Shown here piece after piece: positions 19,147 through 28,900 of a stretch of 64,000 nt of DNA. The stretch lies in assembly GCF_000242635.2 (NCBI RefSeq), contig NC_017770.1, positions 682,001-746,000 on the forward strand. The letters run 5' to 3'. Each line of letters starts with the position of its first letter. Position 1 is the stretch's first letter. Origin of the DNA: Solitalea canadensis DSM 3403. Its GTDB lineage: Bacteria; Bacteroidota; Bacteroidia; Sphingobacteriales; Sphingobacteriaceae. The notes under the pieces are model-generated. The model saw nothing but the letters and a program-made list of their open reading frames with translations, did no database searches and was not told the origin of the DNA. A program made the position numbers and the translations under genes.

Positions 19147-19983
19147 TTTTTGAACCATATAAGACATATAAGGATATTTAAGCTAAATCTTCTATTTTTC
19201 TTATATGCCTTACATGGTTTTTAATTTTTGAACCATATAAGACATATAAGGATATTTAAGCTAAATCTTCTATTTTTCTTATATGCCTTACATGGTTTTT
19301 AATTTTTGAACCATATAAGACATATAAGGATATTTAAGCTAAATCTTCTATTCTTCTATGCCTTATATGGTTTTAATTTTTGAACCATATAAGACATATA
19401 AGGGTATTTAAGTTAAATCTTCTATGTTTCTTCTATGCCTTACATGGTTTTTAATTTTTGAACCATATAAGATATATAAGGATATTTAAGCTAAATCTTC
19501 TATTCTTCTATGCCTTACATGGTTTTTAATTTTTGAACCATATAAGATATATAAGGACATTTAAGCTAAATCTTCTATTTTTCTTATATGCCTTATATGG
19601 TTTTAATTTTTGAACCATATAAGACATATAAGGATATTTAAGCTAAATCTTCTATTCTTCTATGCCTTACATGGTTTTTAATTTTTGAACCATATAAGAT
19701 ATATAAGGATATTTAAGCTAAATCTTCTATTCTTCTATGCCTTACATGGTTTTTAATTTTTGAACCATATAAGACATATAAGGATATTTAAGCTAAATCT
19801 TCTATTTTTCTTATATGCCTTACATGGTTTTTAATTTTTGAACCATATAAGAAATACAAGGACATTTAAGTTAAATCTTCTATGTTTCTTATATGCCTTA
19901 TATGGTTTTAATTTTTGAACCATATAAGAAGATAATAAGCTAAATCTTCTATACTCTTATATGTCTTATATGGTTTTAATTTT
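19147..19983. repeat. Tandem array of 11 hairpin-forming 74-78 bp repeats
   Basis: Eleven head-to-tail copies start (at TGAACC) at 19151, 19229, 19307, 19381, 19459, 19534, 19611, 19686, 19761, 19839 and 19916, so the periods are 78, 78, 74, 78, 75, 77, 75, 75, 78 and 77. Each unit holds a left arm like AACCATATAAGACATATAAG and a right arm like CTTATATGCCTTACATGGTT, which pair as an imperfect 20-bp stem around an AT-rich loop with the constant text TAAGCTAAATCTTCTAT. A shorter variant lacks 3 bases in the right arm. There are no unique spacers, so it is not a CRISPR. No coding frame is supported. It fills the stretch between aminopeptidase P and the DUF1349 gene, and may act as terminator, protein-binding array or replication-slippage product. 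Confidence 0.95.
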
Positions 19984-20079
19984 CACAACGTTTAAGGATA
20001 ATGCTTAAATGTTTTGTATTACTTAGGATGTTTAATTATAATATGTTTATTTTCATAGCGCAAAACAACCTATTGCATT

Positions 20080-20763
20080 ATGAAAAAAACAATTATTAAT
20101 CTACTTCTGCTATCAACTATTTCATTTTGTACAGCCGCACAAGGAACTCAGGCAAAGTCTGATGAATCAGTAAGGATCTCATCAGTTCCGTATCCTTTAA
20201 ATTGGGACAATACTCCACAAAAATTTGCCGTAACCGACAAAGGAATCACTATTGAAGCTCAGAAGGGAACAGATCTATTTGTATTTGTAGACGGTAATTA
20301 CTACAATAACACAGCATCCAAACTTCTTTTTCATCCCGACTCAAACTTCGTGTTTAAAGCCAAAGTATCTCCTGAATTTAATGAAGTGTACGATGGGGGA
20401 GCGATTTTAGTTTATAGTGATAAGGAAAATTGGGCCAATTTTTTATTTGAGAAGAATGAAAGAAATACCTACGGTGTAGTATCATCCTTTGTTAAGAATA
20501 AAATTAGCGACGGAAATTACCATACAGAACTACCCAGTAAAGAAGTTTACATGAAAGTGGCTAAATCTGGGAAAATATTCAATTTCTACTATTCTTTAGA
20601 CGGACAAAAATGGGTGTTGACTCGAACATTCCCTTATTCGCAATTAGAAAATATGCGTATTGGCTTTTATGCACAAGCAGCTAAAGGCCCGGGCTGCAAA
20701 GTTCATTTCACTGAAATCTCGTATAACGGAAAAGCCTTTAAAGATTTTTTTACTGGCGAATAA
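20080..20763 (+). CDS. Exported DUF1349 family protein
   Basis: The 227-residue protein has a signal peptide (about 1-21) and a DUF1349 domain, a concanavalin-like beta-sandwich. The visible hallmarks are the opening WDNTPQKFAVTDKGITI, DGGAILVYSDKENWANFLFE in the middle and a C-terminal IGFYAQA segment. The family is sometimes annotated as a regulator of enolase but has no firm biochemical role, and a carbohydrate-binding function would fit the fold. It stands alone between the repeat array and a pair of small unknown genes. Confidence 0.8.
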   Translation: MKKTIINLLLLSTISFCTAAQGTQAKSDESVRISSVPYPLNWDNTPQKFAVTDKGITIEAQKGTDLFVFVDGNYYNNTASKLLFHPDSNFVFKAKVSPEFNEVYDGGAILVYSDKENWANFLFEKNERNTYGVVSSFVKNKISDGNYHTELPSKEVYMKVAKSGKIFNFYYSLDGQKWVLTRTFPYSQLENMRIGFYAQAAKGPGCKVHFTEISYNGKAFKDFFTGE

Positions 20764-20823
20764 CTTTCTATATGGTTTCGGAGTTAAATTAATTTGTGTA
20801 AATTAATTGTACACTAATTAGTT

Positions 20824-21144
20824 ATGCCTGATACTATTGGAACAACATACGCATCCCCCGATCAGTTGGGGGATGATTTTACCTCTTACGCCATCAATGA
20901 ACTGTATAAACAGAATCTTGAAATAGATGATTCGGCCGTAAAATCATTGACCACCCTTATTAACAAAGGCACAAAGAGGATTAAATTAAGCAGTACCTCC
21001 GAGCCCCTCGTTTATAAGAGTATTGACAGATTAGTTACAGCGATTGTAACAAGAAAAAACGAAGAGATTGAACTAACAACCGTAAGCGATTTAGATATAG
21101 AAAAAGTACTAAAATCTATTTGTCCGGTTTGGCCTTTTTGCTGA
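20824..21144 (+). CDS. Small protein of unknown function
   Basis: This 106-residue protein is not recognised. It is soluble, mixed charged, and predicted mainly helical with short strands, with no signal peptide or membrane helix. The C-terminus is unusual, ending CPVWPFC, so two Cys lie within seven residues. The following membrane-protein gene starts 6 bases after its stop, so the two are probably co-transcribed and may work together. Confidence 0.6.
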   Translation: MPDTIGTTYASPDQLGDDFTSYAINELYKQNLEIDDSAVKSLTTLINKGTKRIKLSSTSEPLVYKSIDRLVTAIVTRKNEEIELTTVSDLDIEKVLKSICPVWPFC

Positions 21145-21150
21145 AAAAGT

Positions 21151-21519
21151 ATGAACAATGCAAAGGAAAAATCATTTGAGTACGCCAATGATGCAATGAA
21201 GTTGATACTTACACTTTCAACCGGTGTAGTGGCCTTTTCAATTACATTTCTGAAAGATGTAATAGGGAGCAAACCCATAAACGATAAATGCCTGCTCGAA
21301 TACAGCTGGTTTGTTTTATTATTTGCAGCATTCGTGAGCATCTGGTCGATGTTTGCAATTGCAGGCTCTTTAAATGCTATCGAAAATTGTTCAACAATAG
21401 CAGACCAAAAGAAAATACATATCTATAACCCCAATATTGCATTCCCGGCAGGAGTGGCAATAATTAGTTTTATTGCAGGAGTATTGCTATACATTAATTT
21501 TGCCCTTTCTAATTTCTAA
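21151..21519 (+). CDS. Small membrane protein of unknown function
   Basis: The 122-residue protein has a polar helical start and three membrane helices (about 16-36, 50-72 and 95-118). I do not recognise a family. It is coupled to the unknown 106-residue gene upstream by a 6-base gap. Confidence 0.65.
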   Translation: MNNAKEKSFEYANDAMKLILTLSTGVVAFSITFLKDVIGSKPINDKCLLEYSWFVLLFAAFVSIWSMFAIAGSLNAIENCSTIADQKKIHIYNPNIAFPAGVAIISFIAGVLLYINFALSNF

Positions 21520-21589
21520 AATTGATCAAAATATTGACAAAAGGACTGATTAGTTACTATATTGACTTTAAGAAATCAACAACTTGTCA

Positions 21590-22105
21590 ATGAAACAAAT
21601 AGATCCTTTTACTTCTGATTTGCGCTCAGGTAATGGTGCTTTAAAAGCAATACTGATAAGTGGTTTTGTTGCAGGCACACTCGATATTCTTTCAGCATTT
21701 CTTGTTCACAGCGTTTTCGGTAAGTCGACGGTGGAGAAAATATTACAGTTTATCGCTAGTGGAGTATATGGGATGGATGCATTTAAGGGTGGCATTGCAA
21801 TGGCCCTCGCCGGATTATTCTTTCATTTTGTAATCGCATATGGCTTCGCTGTATTTTACTATTATGCCAGCAAACATATCGATTACCTTCACAAAAATCC
21901 GTTGGTAAGTGGATTGCTATATGGTTTATTTGCTTGGTTAGTAATGAATTATGTAGTATTGCCTTATTCGAGTATACCACAGCCTAAAAAAGCTCCAACT
22001 TTTGGAGCACAGTTAATAAGCATTGCATGTGTTATGTTTTTTGTAGGATTGCCAATAGCCTATATTATTAGAAACTTTTACAATAAACAATACAAACATG
22101 AATGA
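21590..22105 (+). CDS. YagU/DUF1440-like inner-membrane protein
   Basis: The 171-residue protein has four membrane helices, with GALKAILISGFVAGTLDI at the start of the first and KGGIAMALAGLFFHFVIAYG in the second. This resembles small inner-membrane proteins of the YagU/DUF1440 kind, although the match is by hydrophobic pattern and is not certain. I use the ATG at 21590 and not the TTG two codons upstream. The gene overlaps the start of the DinB gene by 8 bases, so the two are co-expressed. Confidence 0.65.
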   Translation: MKQIDPFTSDLRSGNGALKAILISGFVAGTLDILSAFLVHSVFGKSTVEKILQFIASGVYGMDAFKGGIAMALAGLFFHFVIAYGFAVFYYYASKHIDYLHKNPLVSGLLYGLFAWLVMNYVVLPYSSIPQPKKAPTFGAQLISIACVMFFVGLPIAYIIRNFYNKQYKHE

Positions 22106-22625
22106 GCCTTGGATCTCAAAGCCTTCAGAAGGTGAGTACCCGACATATGCAAAAATGTATATTGATCTGTTGCCGGATGATGATCAGATTCTTAAACACC
22201 TGAAAACCAACTTTCAGGAGGTGAAGAACTACATCTCTTCATTGCCTGAAGAAAAGCTAAAGTTCAGATATGCAGCGGAAAAGTGGACAATAAAAGAAAT
22301 TTTGGTTCACATAATCGACGATGAGCGTATTTATGCTTATCGTGCTTTGCGGATTGCGCGTAACGATAAAACCTCCCTACCAGGATTTGAACAAGATGAT
22401 TACGTACCTTATTCAAGAGCTAATGAAAGAAGTTTGGAGGATATCTTCGAAGAATATGAATCGGTACGAAATGCAAGCCTGACTTTGTTTAAAAGTTTTA
22501 ATCAAGAAGATGTTATGCGTTTAGGAATGGCTAACGGAAACCAGGTAAGTGTAAGAGCGTTAATCTATCACATGGCCGGCCATGAGCTTCATCATCTTAA
22601 TAGTATCAAAGAGCGATATGTTTAA
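22098..22625 (+). CDS. DinB family protein
   Basis: The 175-residue protein matches the DinB/DUF664 four-helix family. It has the N-terminal segment WTIKEILVHIIDDERIYAYR with its His, and a C-terminal YHMAGHELHHLNSIKER with three His residues that would complete a metal site. Members are thiol-dependent transferases or metalloproteins of uncertain role. It overlaps the membrane-protein gene by 8 bases and meets the convergent response-regulator gene with a 4-base overlap of coding ends. Confidence 0.85.
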   Translation: MNEPWISKPSEGEYPTYAKMYIDLLPDDDQILKHLKTNFQEVKNYISSLPEEKLKFRYAAEKWTIKEILVHIIDDERIYAYRALRIARNDKTSLPGFEQDDYVPYSRANERSLEDIFEEYESVRNASLTLFKSFNQEDVMRLGMANGNQVSVRALIYHMAGHELHHLNSIKERYV

Positions 22626-23356
22626 TCATCATTGCTCATAAGCTGCTTAAGCGATTGTTTATGACTTTTCCCGATTTGCAGCGGCTTCTTATTTTTGAGA
22701 ATAACGGTATTTCCTTCCAGGTAAGCAATATATTGTTTGTTGATAATAAACGATTTATGAATTCGTACAAAATCATCAACAGGTAATTGCTCAGCAAAGC
22801 TGGTTAATGTACGGGCTGTGAGCAAGAATTCATTTTCCAACCATACCTTAACATAATTGCCAAAACTTTCTAGATAATAAATATCCTTTAAGCTTACTTG
22901 TACAAAACGTTTATCCGTTTTGATAAATAGTTGTTGTAAATCAACCGAGTTATTTTCAATCTGATTAAGTGATGTTGGAATATTAGTTTGATTTTTAAGT
23001 TGATATAATTCTAACGCTTTATTGGTTGCTTTTAAGAAACGTTCAAAACGGAAAGGTTTAAGTAGGTAATCGCAAACATCCAATTCGAAACTTTCCAATG
23101 CATATTCTTGGTAAGCAGAGGTAATGATTACAATCGGACTTTTTTTAAGAATCTTCAAAAAATCCAACCCTTTAAGTTTAGGCATCTGAATATCAAGAAA
23201 TATCAGATCTATTGAATTTTCATTAACAAAATTAAGCGCCTCAGTTCCCGAATAGCATTGACCCACAATAGAAATAAAGGGAACATCTTTCGCATGTTCC
23301 TTGATTACCTCGTGCGCAAGGGGCTCATCGTCAACAATGATTGTTCTTAGTTGCAT
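22622..23356 (-). CDS. LytTR family response regulator
   Basis: The 244-residue protein has a receiver domain (about 1-120) with the phospho-acceptor Asp in LIFLDIQMPKLKG (about residue 55) and the conserved Lys in YLLKPF. A LytTR DNA-binding domain (about 140-240) contains the family core, YYLESFGNYVKVW and FVRIHKSFIINKQYI. It is encoded directly after its sensor kinase, with a 1-base gap on the minus strand. The pair faces away from the ABC transporter genes, which are a likely target. Confidence 0.95.
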   Translation of the reverse strand: MQLRTIIVDDEPLAHEVIKEHAKDVPFISIVGQCYSGTEALNFVNENSIDLIFLDIQMPKLKGLDFLKILKKSPIVIITSAYQEYALESFELDVCDYLLKPFRFERFLKATNKALELYQLKNQTNIPTSLNQIENNSVDLQQLFIKTDKRFVQVSLKDIYYLESFGNYVKVWLENEFLLTARTLTSFAEQLPVDDFVRIHKSFIINKQYIAYLEGNTVILKNKKPLQIGKSHKQSLKQLMSNDD

Positions 23357-23357
23357 G

Positions 23358-24896
23358 CTAATTTAATTCCAATATAATTTTAAAACTATTTTGGCCGTTC
23401 TCCATTTTTAACTCGTGTTTTCCTGGGTAAAGTAGCTCCAGGCGTCGTTTTAAATTAAGTAAACCAATGCCCGATTGAGATTTTTTTGTAGTAGGCTCAA
23501 CAGAATTTTCACAGCTAAGGCTCAATTTACCATTCGCACAGCTAAGATTCATTTTCAAGTAACAGGCATTCTCTGCGGGTTCAATACCATGTTTAAAAGC
23601 ATTTTCAATAAAAATAATTAATAAAAGAGGTGGCAGTTCAAATTGATTATCTATTGAATGTTTCTCAAAAGTGATATCCAGTTGTTTGTGAATTCTGATC
23701 TGCTGTAAGCGCAGATAATCTTCAATATAATTTATTTCGTCGGTTAATAAAACCTTTTCCTTTTGTCCTTCATAAATCACGTAACGCATTAGATCAGAAA
23801 GGTGAAGAATAACTTCGGGTGTTTGCTCCGATCTGGTTAAGCTGAGTCCGTATAGATTATTAAGCGTATTAAAGAAAAAATGGGGATTGATTTGTTGTTT
23901 TAGCAAATGCAATTCGTTCTCCACTTTCTGTTTCTCAAGCATCGTAATTTGGTTATTTTGCTTAAACCACTGGATCGTCAGGATAATGGGTAAACTAACC
24001 AACATAATTGCAAATGCACCCCATCCATTTTCGGCTTTAAAAGGCGGACTTCCAATAATTTCTCCAAAAACGTTATTTATGGGTAGCCAAATGATCAGTT
24101 GGGCAATTAATGGATAAAAAAACAAAATGCTTCCGATAGCTGCCAGGCAATAAATGATCATTCCTTTTTGTTTGAGCAAAACAGGGATCAAAAACCGATT
24201 ATTGATAAAATAGAAAAAGAAACCGGCCATGTAAAGAAGAAAAAACTGTAGTGCAAAGCTGAAAAAAGTAGGAAGCTTTTTTAATAGCACTAACGGTTTA
24301 AGGGTTGGGCCTATCAATAAATTGTTTGCTGAATGATAACGGGGATCGGACATACTTGAAACACCCATTGCAGCCAATAGCACGGATAATAGCAATAATG
24401 CCAGCAAAATGCTTTTCTCTAGATTGAGTTTTCTGAGCCAGTGAGATCCCGAAAGTTGTGTATTGAAATACTCGGTTAATACCAGTGTCAACTCTATTCC
24501 AATGCAAAACAAGCATAACATCCCCACATTATCTTGTGTCAGTTCTACAGGAAACAGAGGAGATAGTATAGGAATCAGGAAAAGAGGCAACACACTTAGG
24601 TAAACAACAAAGCAAGCCACCCAAAGTAAAAAATAATTACGAGTGGATGAAGCCTTGCGGATTTTCTCCTGATAGAAAACAAATAAAAGAACCGGTAATA
24701 ACAGAGCCATCATGATGGCTGTGCAGGATATATGCTCGTTCCAGGTATAAGGTTCTTTTTCAGAAGTTTGAATAAGACTTATCAGCAATACAGGAACTAC
24801 AAATGTCCATGCGTTATTGGGAAGAAATAGATTCTGAATTCTTTTGAGCACAGTGTTGATGATAATTTCATGCAAAAGAATGATTTCATTGTTCAT
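23358..24896 (-). CDS. LytS/YehU-type sensor histidine kinase
   Basis: With the start at 24896 the protein has 512 residues. It has about eight membrane helices in the first 330 residues and then a cytoplasmic His_kinase domain. The conserved QQINPHFFFNTLNNL holds the phosphorylated His. An N-box (IENAFKHGIE) and a G-box (GIGLLNLKRRLELLYPG) give ATP binding. The signal is unknown. An upstream in-frame ATG at 24971 would add a poorly coded 25-residue stretch, so the internal start is preferred. The response regulator gene follows immediately. About 160 bases separate it from the divergent ABC ATPase. Confidence 0.92.
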   Translation of the reverse strand: MNNEIILLHEIIINTVLKRIQNLFLPNNAWTFVVPVLLISLIQTSEKEPYTWNEHISCTAIMMALLLPVLLFVFYQEKIRKASSTRNYFLLWVACFVVYLSVLPLFLIPILSPLFPVELTQDNVGMLCLFCIGIELTLVLTEYFNTQLSGSHWLRKLNLEKSILLALLLLSVLLAAMGVSSMSDPRYHSANNLLIGPTLKPLVLLKKLPTFFSFALQFFLLYMAGFFFYFINNRFLIPVLLKQKGMIIYCLAAIGSILFFYPLIAQLIIWLPINNVFGEIIGSPPFKAENGWGAFAIMLVSLPIILTIQWFKQNNQITMLEKQKVENELHLLKQQINPHFFFNTLNNLYGLSLTRSEQTPEVILHLSDLMRYVIYEGQKEKVLLTDEINYIEDYLRLQQIRIHKQLDITFEKHSIDNQFELPPLLLIIFIENAFKHGIEPAENACYLKMNLSCANGKLSLSCENSVEPTTKKSQSGIGLLNLKRRLELLYPGKHELKMENGQNSFKIILELN

Positions 24897-25056
24897 CCTA
24901 CAAATTATTATGACGAACGGCGATTTTATAGTGATGAACGTCATCTGAATTTCAACTGTAAGAAAACACACACTTTATCATGAGATTTGATAGGTTCATC
25001 ATTATTAATTGCATTGGGAAATGCTATAAATGTTCTTTGCCGAAAAAGTAAAGCAC

Positions 25057-25956
25057 ATGAATACCCTTGAAATTAGAAATTTAACGAAAACATACCCGAA
25101 CGATGTTAAAGCCCTCGATAACATTTCACTCACTATTTCCAAAGGAATGTTTGGATTATTAGGTCCAAATGGGGCCGGAAAATCCTCCTTAATGCGAACT
25201 ATTGCAACGCTGCAGGAACCAGATGAGGGGGAGGTGTTTTTTAAGAATGTTAACATCCATAATGACCAGGATTTTTTGCGTAAGCAATTGGGTTACTTGC
25301 CTCAGGATTTTGGAGTATATCCTAAAATATCGGCTTTTCAGTTATTAAACCACCTTGCTGTATTAAAGGGGATGGTTAGTAAAAATGAAAGAGATGAGCA
25401 GGTAAATGCTTTATTGCAACAAACCAATTTGTATCATGTGAAGGACAAATCAGTTAGCACATTTTCGGGAGGGATGCGACAACGGTTTGGCATTGCCCAG
25501 GCATTATTGGGAAACCCTCAACTGATTATTGTTGATGAACCAACTGCGGGACTGGATCCGGAAGAGCGCAACCGTTTTCATGATTTATTAAGTGAAATTG
25601 GTGAACAGGTAGTAGTAATTCTTTCGACACATATTGTCCAGGATGTAAGTGAGCTTTGTCCCCAAATGGCCGTTTTAATGAACGGAAAAGTAGCCTTGCA
25701 GGGTGCTCCATCGCAGTTGATTGAAGATTTGTCGGGCAAGGTGTGGAGAAAAGCAATTAATCGGAATGAACTGCACGATTACCAGCAAAATTTTCAGGTA
25801 ATCTCAAAACGTTTACTGGCAGGCAAAATACAAATTCATGTGTTAGCCGATGATCATCCAGATAAAGGATTTGAATTATTGCAGCCTGAACCGGAAGATG
25901 TTTATTTCTCCGTTTTATTTGGTGCTCAATCAACGAAGGAGGTATTGTCATGTTAA
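25057..25956 (+). CDS. ABC transporter ATP-binding protein
   Basis: The 299-residue ATPase has a Walker A motif (GPNGAGKS), an ABC signature (FSGGMRQR), a Walker B motif with the catalytic Glu (LIIVDEPTAGLD) and a switch His (STHIVQD). The C-terminal 75 residues are an accessory extension, as in ABC-2 exporters with large permeases. The start at 25057 is preferred over 25030, which adds nine residues not typical of the family. The stop overlaps the permease start by 7 bases, so the two proteins are made as a pair. It energises transport by the permease/peptidase fusion. Confidence 0.95.
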   Translation: MNTLEIRNLTKTYPNDVKALDNISLTISKGMFGLLGPNGAGKSSLMRTIATLQEPDEGEVFFKNVNIHNDQDFLRKQLGYLPQDFGVYPKISAFQLLNHLAVLKGMVSKNERDEQVNALLQQTNLYHVKDKSVSTFSGGMRQRFGIAQALLGNPQLIIVDEPTAGLDPEERNRFHDLLSEIGEQVVVILSTHIVQDVSELCPQMAVLMNGKVALQGAPSQLIEDLSGKVWRKAINRNELHDYQQNFQVISKRLLAGKIQIHVLADDHPDKGFELLQPEPEDVYFSVLFGAQSTKEVLSC

Positions 25957-28900
25957 AACAGCTACTTCTTTTTGAGCAGAAATACCAGTTTAGGCAATAT
26001 ACTTTTATCGGATCTGCAATCCTGTTTCTGTTGCTTGGTTTAGTATTACCTCGTGGCGGTTACGGAGGAGATGAGGTTTTCAAAAATGCCCCTTATGTGA
26101 TCAGCGCCGGAATCTCGTTGTTATCCATGTCTTCACTTTTAGCCATTACTTTATTTACTGCTAATATCGTATTGCGCGATAGTGAACACAAAATGGAAGA
26201 GTTGATTTTCACTACTCGTATTAACAAGTTTCAATATGTGGCAAGCAGATTTTTAGGATTATTCAGCGCAGGGCTGATGGTCCTATTAGCATCATTATTA
26301 GGAATGATGATGGCCACTTTATTATTGGATAAAAGCCAGTTGGGGACATTTGTTTTATGGAATTACCTATGGCCATTTTTGGTTTTTGCAGTTCCCAATG
26401 TATTGTTTTGTACCACCTTATTGTACGCAACAGCAGTAATAACACGAAGCACAATGGCAACCTATATTGCCGGAGTTCTTATTTATATTCTCTACCTGGT
26501 AGGTTCAATGTTGGGAAATTCGCCTTTAATGGCTAACGCTGATTTTTCAGGTTCTACGCCTGAATTATTACCGGTGTTGTTAGACCCATTTGGTTTAACC
26601 TCGTTTTTCGGAGAAACAAAACATTGGTCGGTTATAGATAGAAATACATTACTGCTACCGCTTAAAGGGAGTTTTTTATTAAATCGATTACTGTGGCTAT
26701 CCATTTCTATGCTAATTTTATTGAGTACTTACCAGTGGTTCTCATTTAGGTTGGTAAGTAAGAATGTCGGTAAAAAGGCAAAAACAACAAGGCCTTCGGT
26801 TGCTAATGCTTATAAAACAACCAATACTGATCCGGATCGTAAAGTTGCAAAATGGCAAATGCTGAAATCTGTAGTAATCCTGGAGGTAAAATCTATACTT
26901 AAAAGTCCAGCTTTTTATGTTATCCTGCTTTTATGGTTATTTCTGATGGGAACAGAACTGACTGAAACACTTTTTCATCAGTTATTTGGCATTTCATTAT
27001 ATCCGGTTACTGGTTACATTGTGGAGTTTGTCAGAAACAACTCATTGGCAGTTATAATAATCATCTTCTTTAGTGGGGAAATTACCTGGCGTGAACGGAC
27101 TGCTAAAGTTTATGAATTAATTGATGTTACGCCTGCATCAAATTTTGTCTTTTTTGTGGGTAAATCTATAGCAATCTTAATGCTGATTGGGACCTTTATT
27201 AGCTCCTTAGTACTTACTGGAGTTGTAATTCAGGGGTTCAAAGGCTATAACAACTTTGATATCGGCACCTATCTTTCATTGTTTTATTACAGTGGATTAC
27301 CGCTATTTTTAATGGGTGTTTTGAGCCTATTTATTCAAACAGTTTCTCCCAATAAATACTTGGGACTATTATTTACCTGTATTGTCTTTGGCATAACGCT
27401 CTTTAGCGCACGCCTGGGTATAGCGCATTATTTGTTGAGATATGCAGTAACTCCTGAGCTTGAATATGCTGAACTAAATGGATTTTCTTATTTCGCAACA
27501 GCTTTTAATTGGTATATGCTGTACTGGACAGCTTTTGCAGCAATGCTTTCAATTCTTTCACTTCAATTATGGAAACGAGGAGTTCAATCAGGTTGGCGAA
27601 AAAAACTATCTGTAATTGCTTTCAGAAAGAATACAAGTTTTACAGTTTCAGGTAGTTTGGCCCTTTTTCTTATTAGCGGTGGATTTATTTATTACCAAAC
27701 AAATATTGTTCATCCTTATATGACTCCAGAACAAAAGACAATATTTAGAGCTGATTATGAAAAAAAATATAAAAGGTATAGTGAATTACCCACACTTACT
27801 ATTATCGACGTAAAAACCAATGTTGATTTATTTCCGGCCGAACGATATTATAAGGTAAAGGGTTGGTATTCGTTGGAGAATAAAAACAAAATACCAGTTA
27901 ATAATCTTTTGGTCTGGCTGAACCAGGAGGCGGTATTAAAGAGCTTAGTAGTAGAGCAGGCTGAATCGTTAGAGAAGGACGACCGATTCAATCATTATTG
28001 GTTTAAATTAAAGAAACCATTACAACCGGGAGAACGGATTACTATGGAGTTTTCAATTGAGGTTGCTAAACCAGGGTTTGAAAAATTTAATAAGGAAAAC
28101 TACATAACGAAAGGTGGTTCCTATATAGAATTGGAGAAATACCTGCCTGCCTTTGGCTATGCGACACAACTCGAACTTGAAGATTCACTTGAACGCTCAA
28201 AAAATGGATTGGCTCCCCAGGTAAAATCAACTCCGGCTAACGATCAGTATTATAATTGGGTACAGTATGAAAGCACCATCTCAACAGATGAAGACGAGCA
28301 AGTTATTTCAATTGGCGACTTACAACAGCAATGGATTGAAAAGGGAAGAAGGCATTATTCCTATAAAACTTCAAAACCAATTCCGTTTATGTTTGCGATT
28401 GCTTCTGCTAATTACGAGGTCATGAGTTATAACTATAAAGGTGTATCAGTTGATTTGTATTGTAAGCAAAAACAAAATGCCAACGTAACTGAGATGCTGA
28501 AAGCTGTTAATAATTCATTGGATTATTACAGTCAAAGTTTTAGTCCGTATCAATACAAGTATTTGCGTGTTGTAGAAATTCCTCATTATAAAGGGAACGC
28601 AACAGCCTATCCGGGAGTGTTGTTTTGTGGCGAAAAATATAACTTCCTGAGCGACTACAGAGATAGCACTAAAATCAACTATGCTTATTGTACAATAACG
28701 CATGAAATAGCTCATCAATGGTGGGCCGGACAATTAGCACCTGCAGATGCTCCCGGTGCTAAAGTGCTTACCGAAACACTAGCACAATACTCAGAGACGT
28801 TGTTGTTGGAAAAAAAATGTGGTAGGAATGGTCTATCTGATTATTTATCCGCAGAACTTAACTTATACCTTAACCTTCGGGGATACTCAGGAGAAACGGA

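Noticed and set aside
19147-19983. CRISPR array
   Set aside because: The period is regular and the whole unit repeats, with no unique spacers and no cas genes nearby.
25030-25056. Earlier start codon for the ABC ATPase
   Set aside because: The nine extra residues are not typical of the family, and the ATG at 25057 leads directly into the expected LEIRNLTKTY start.
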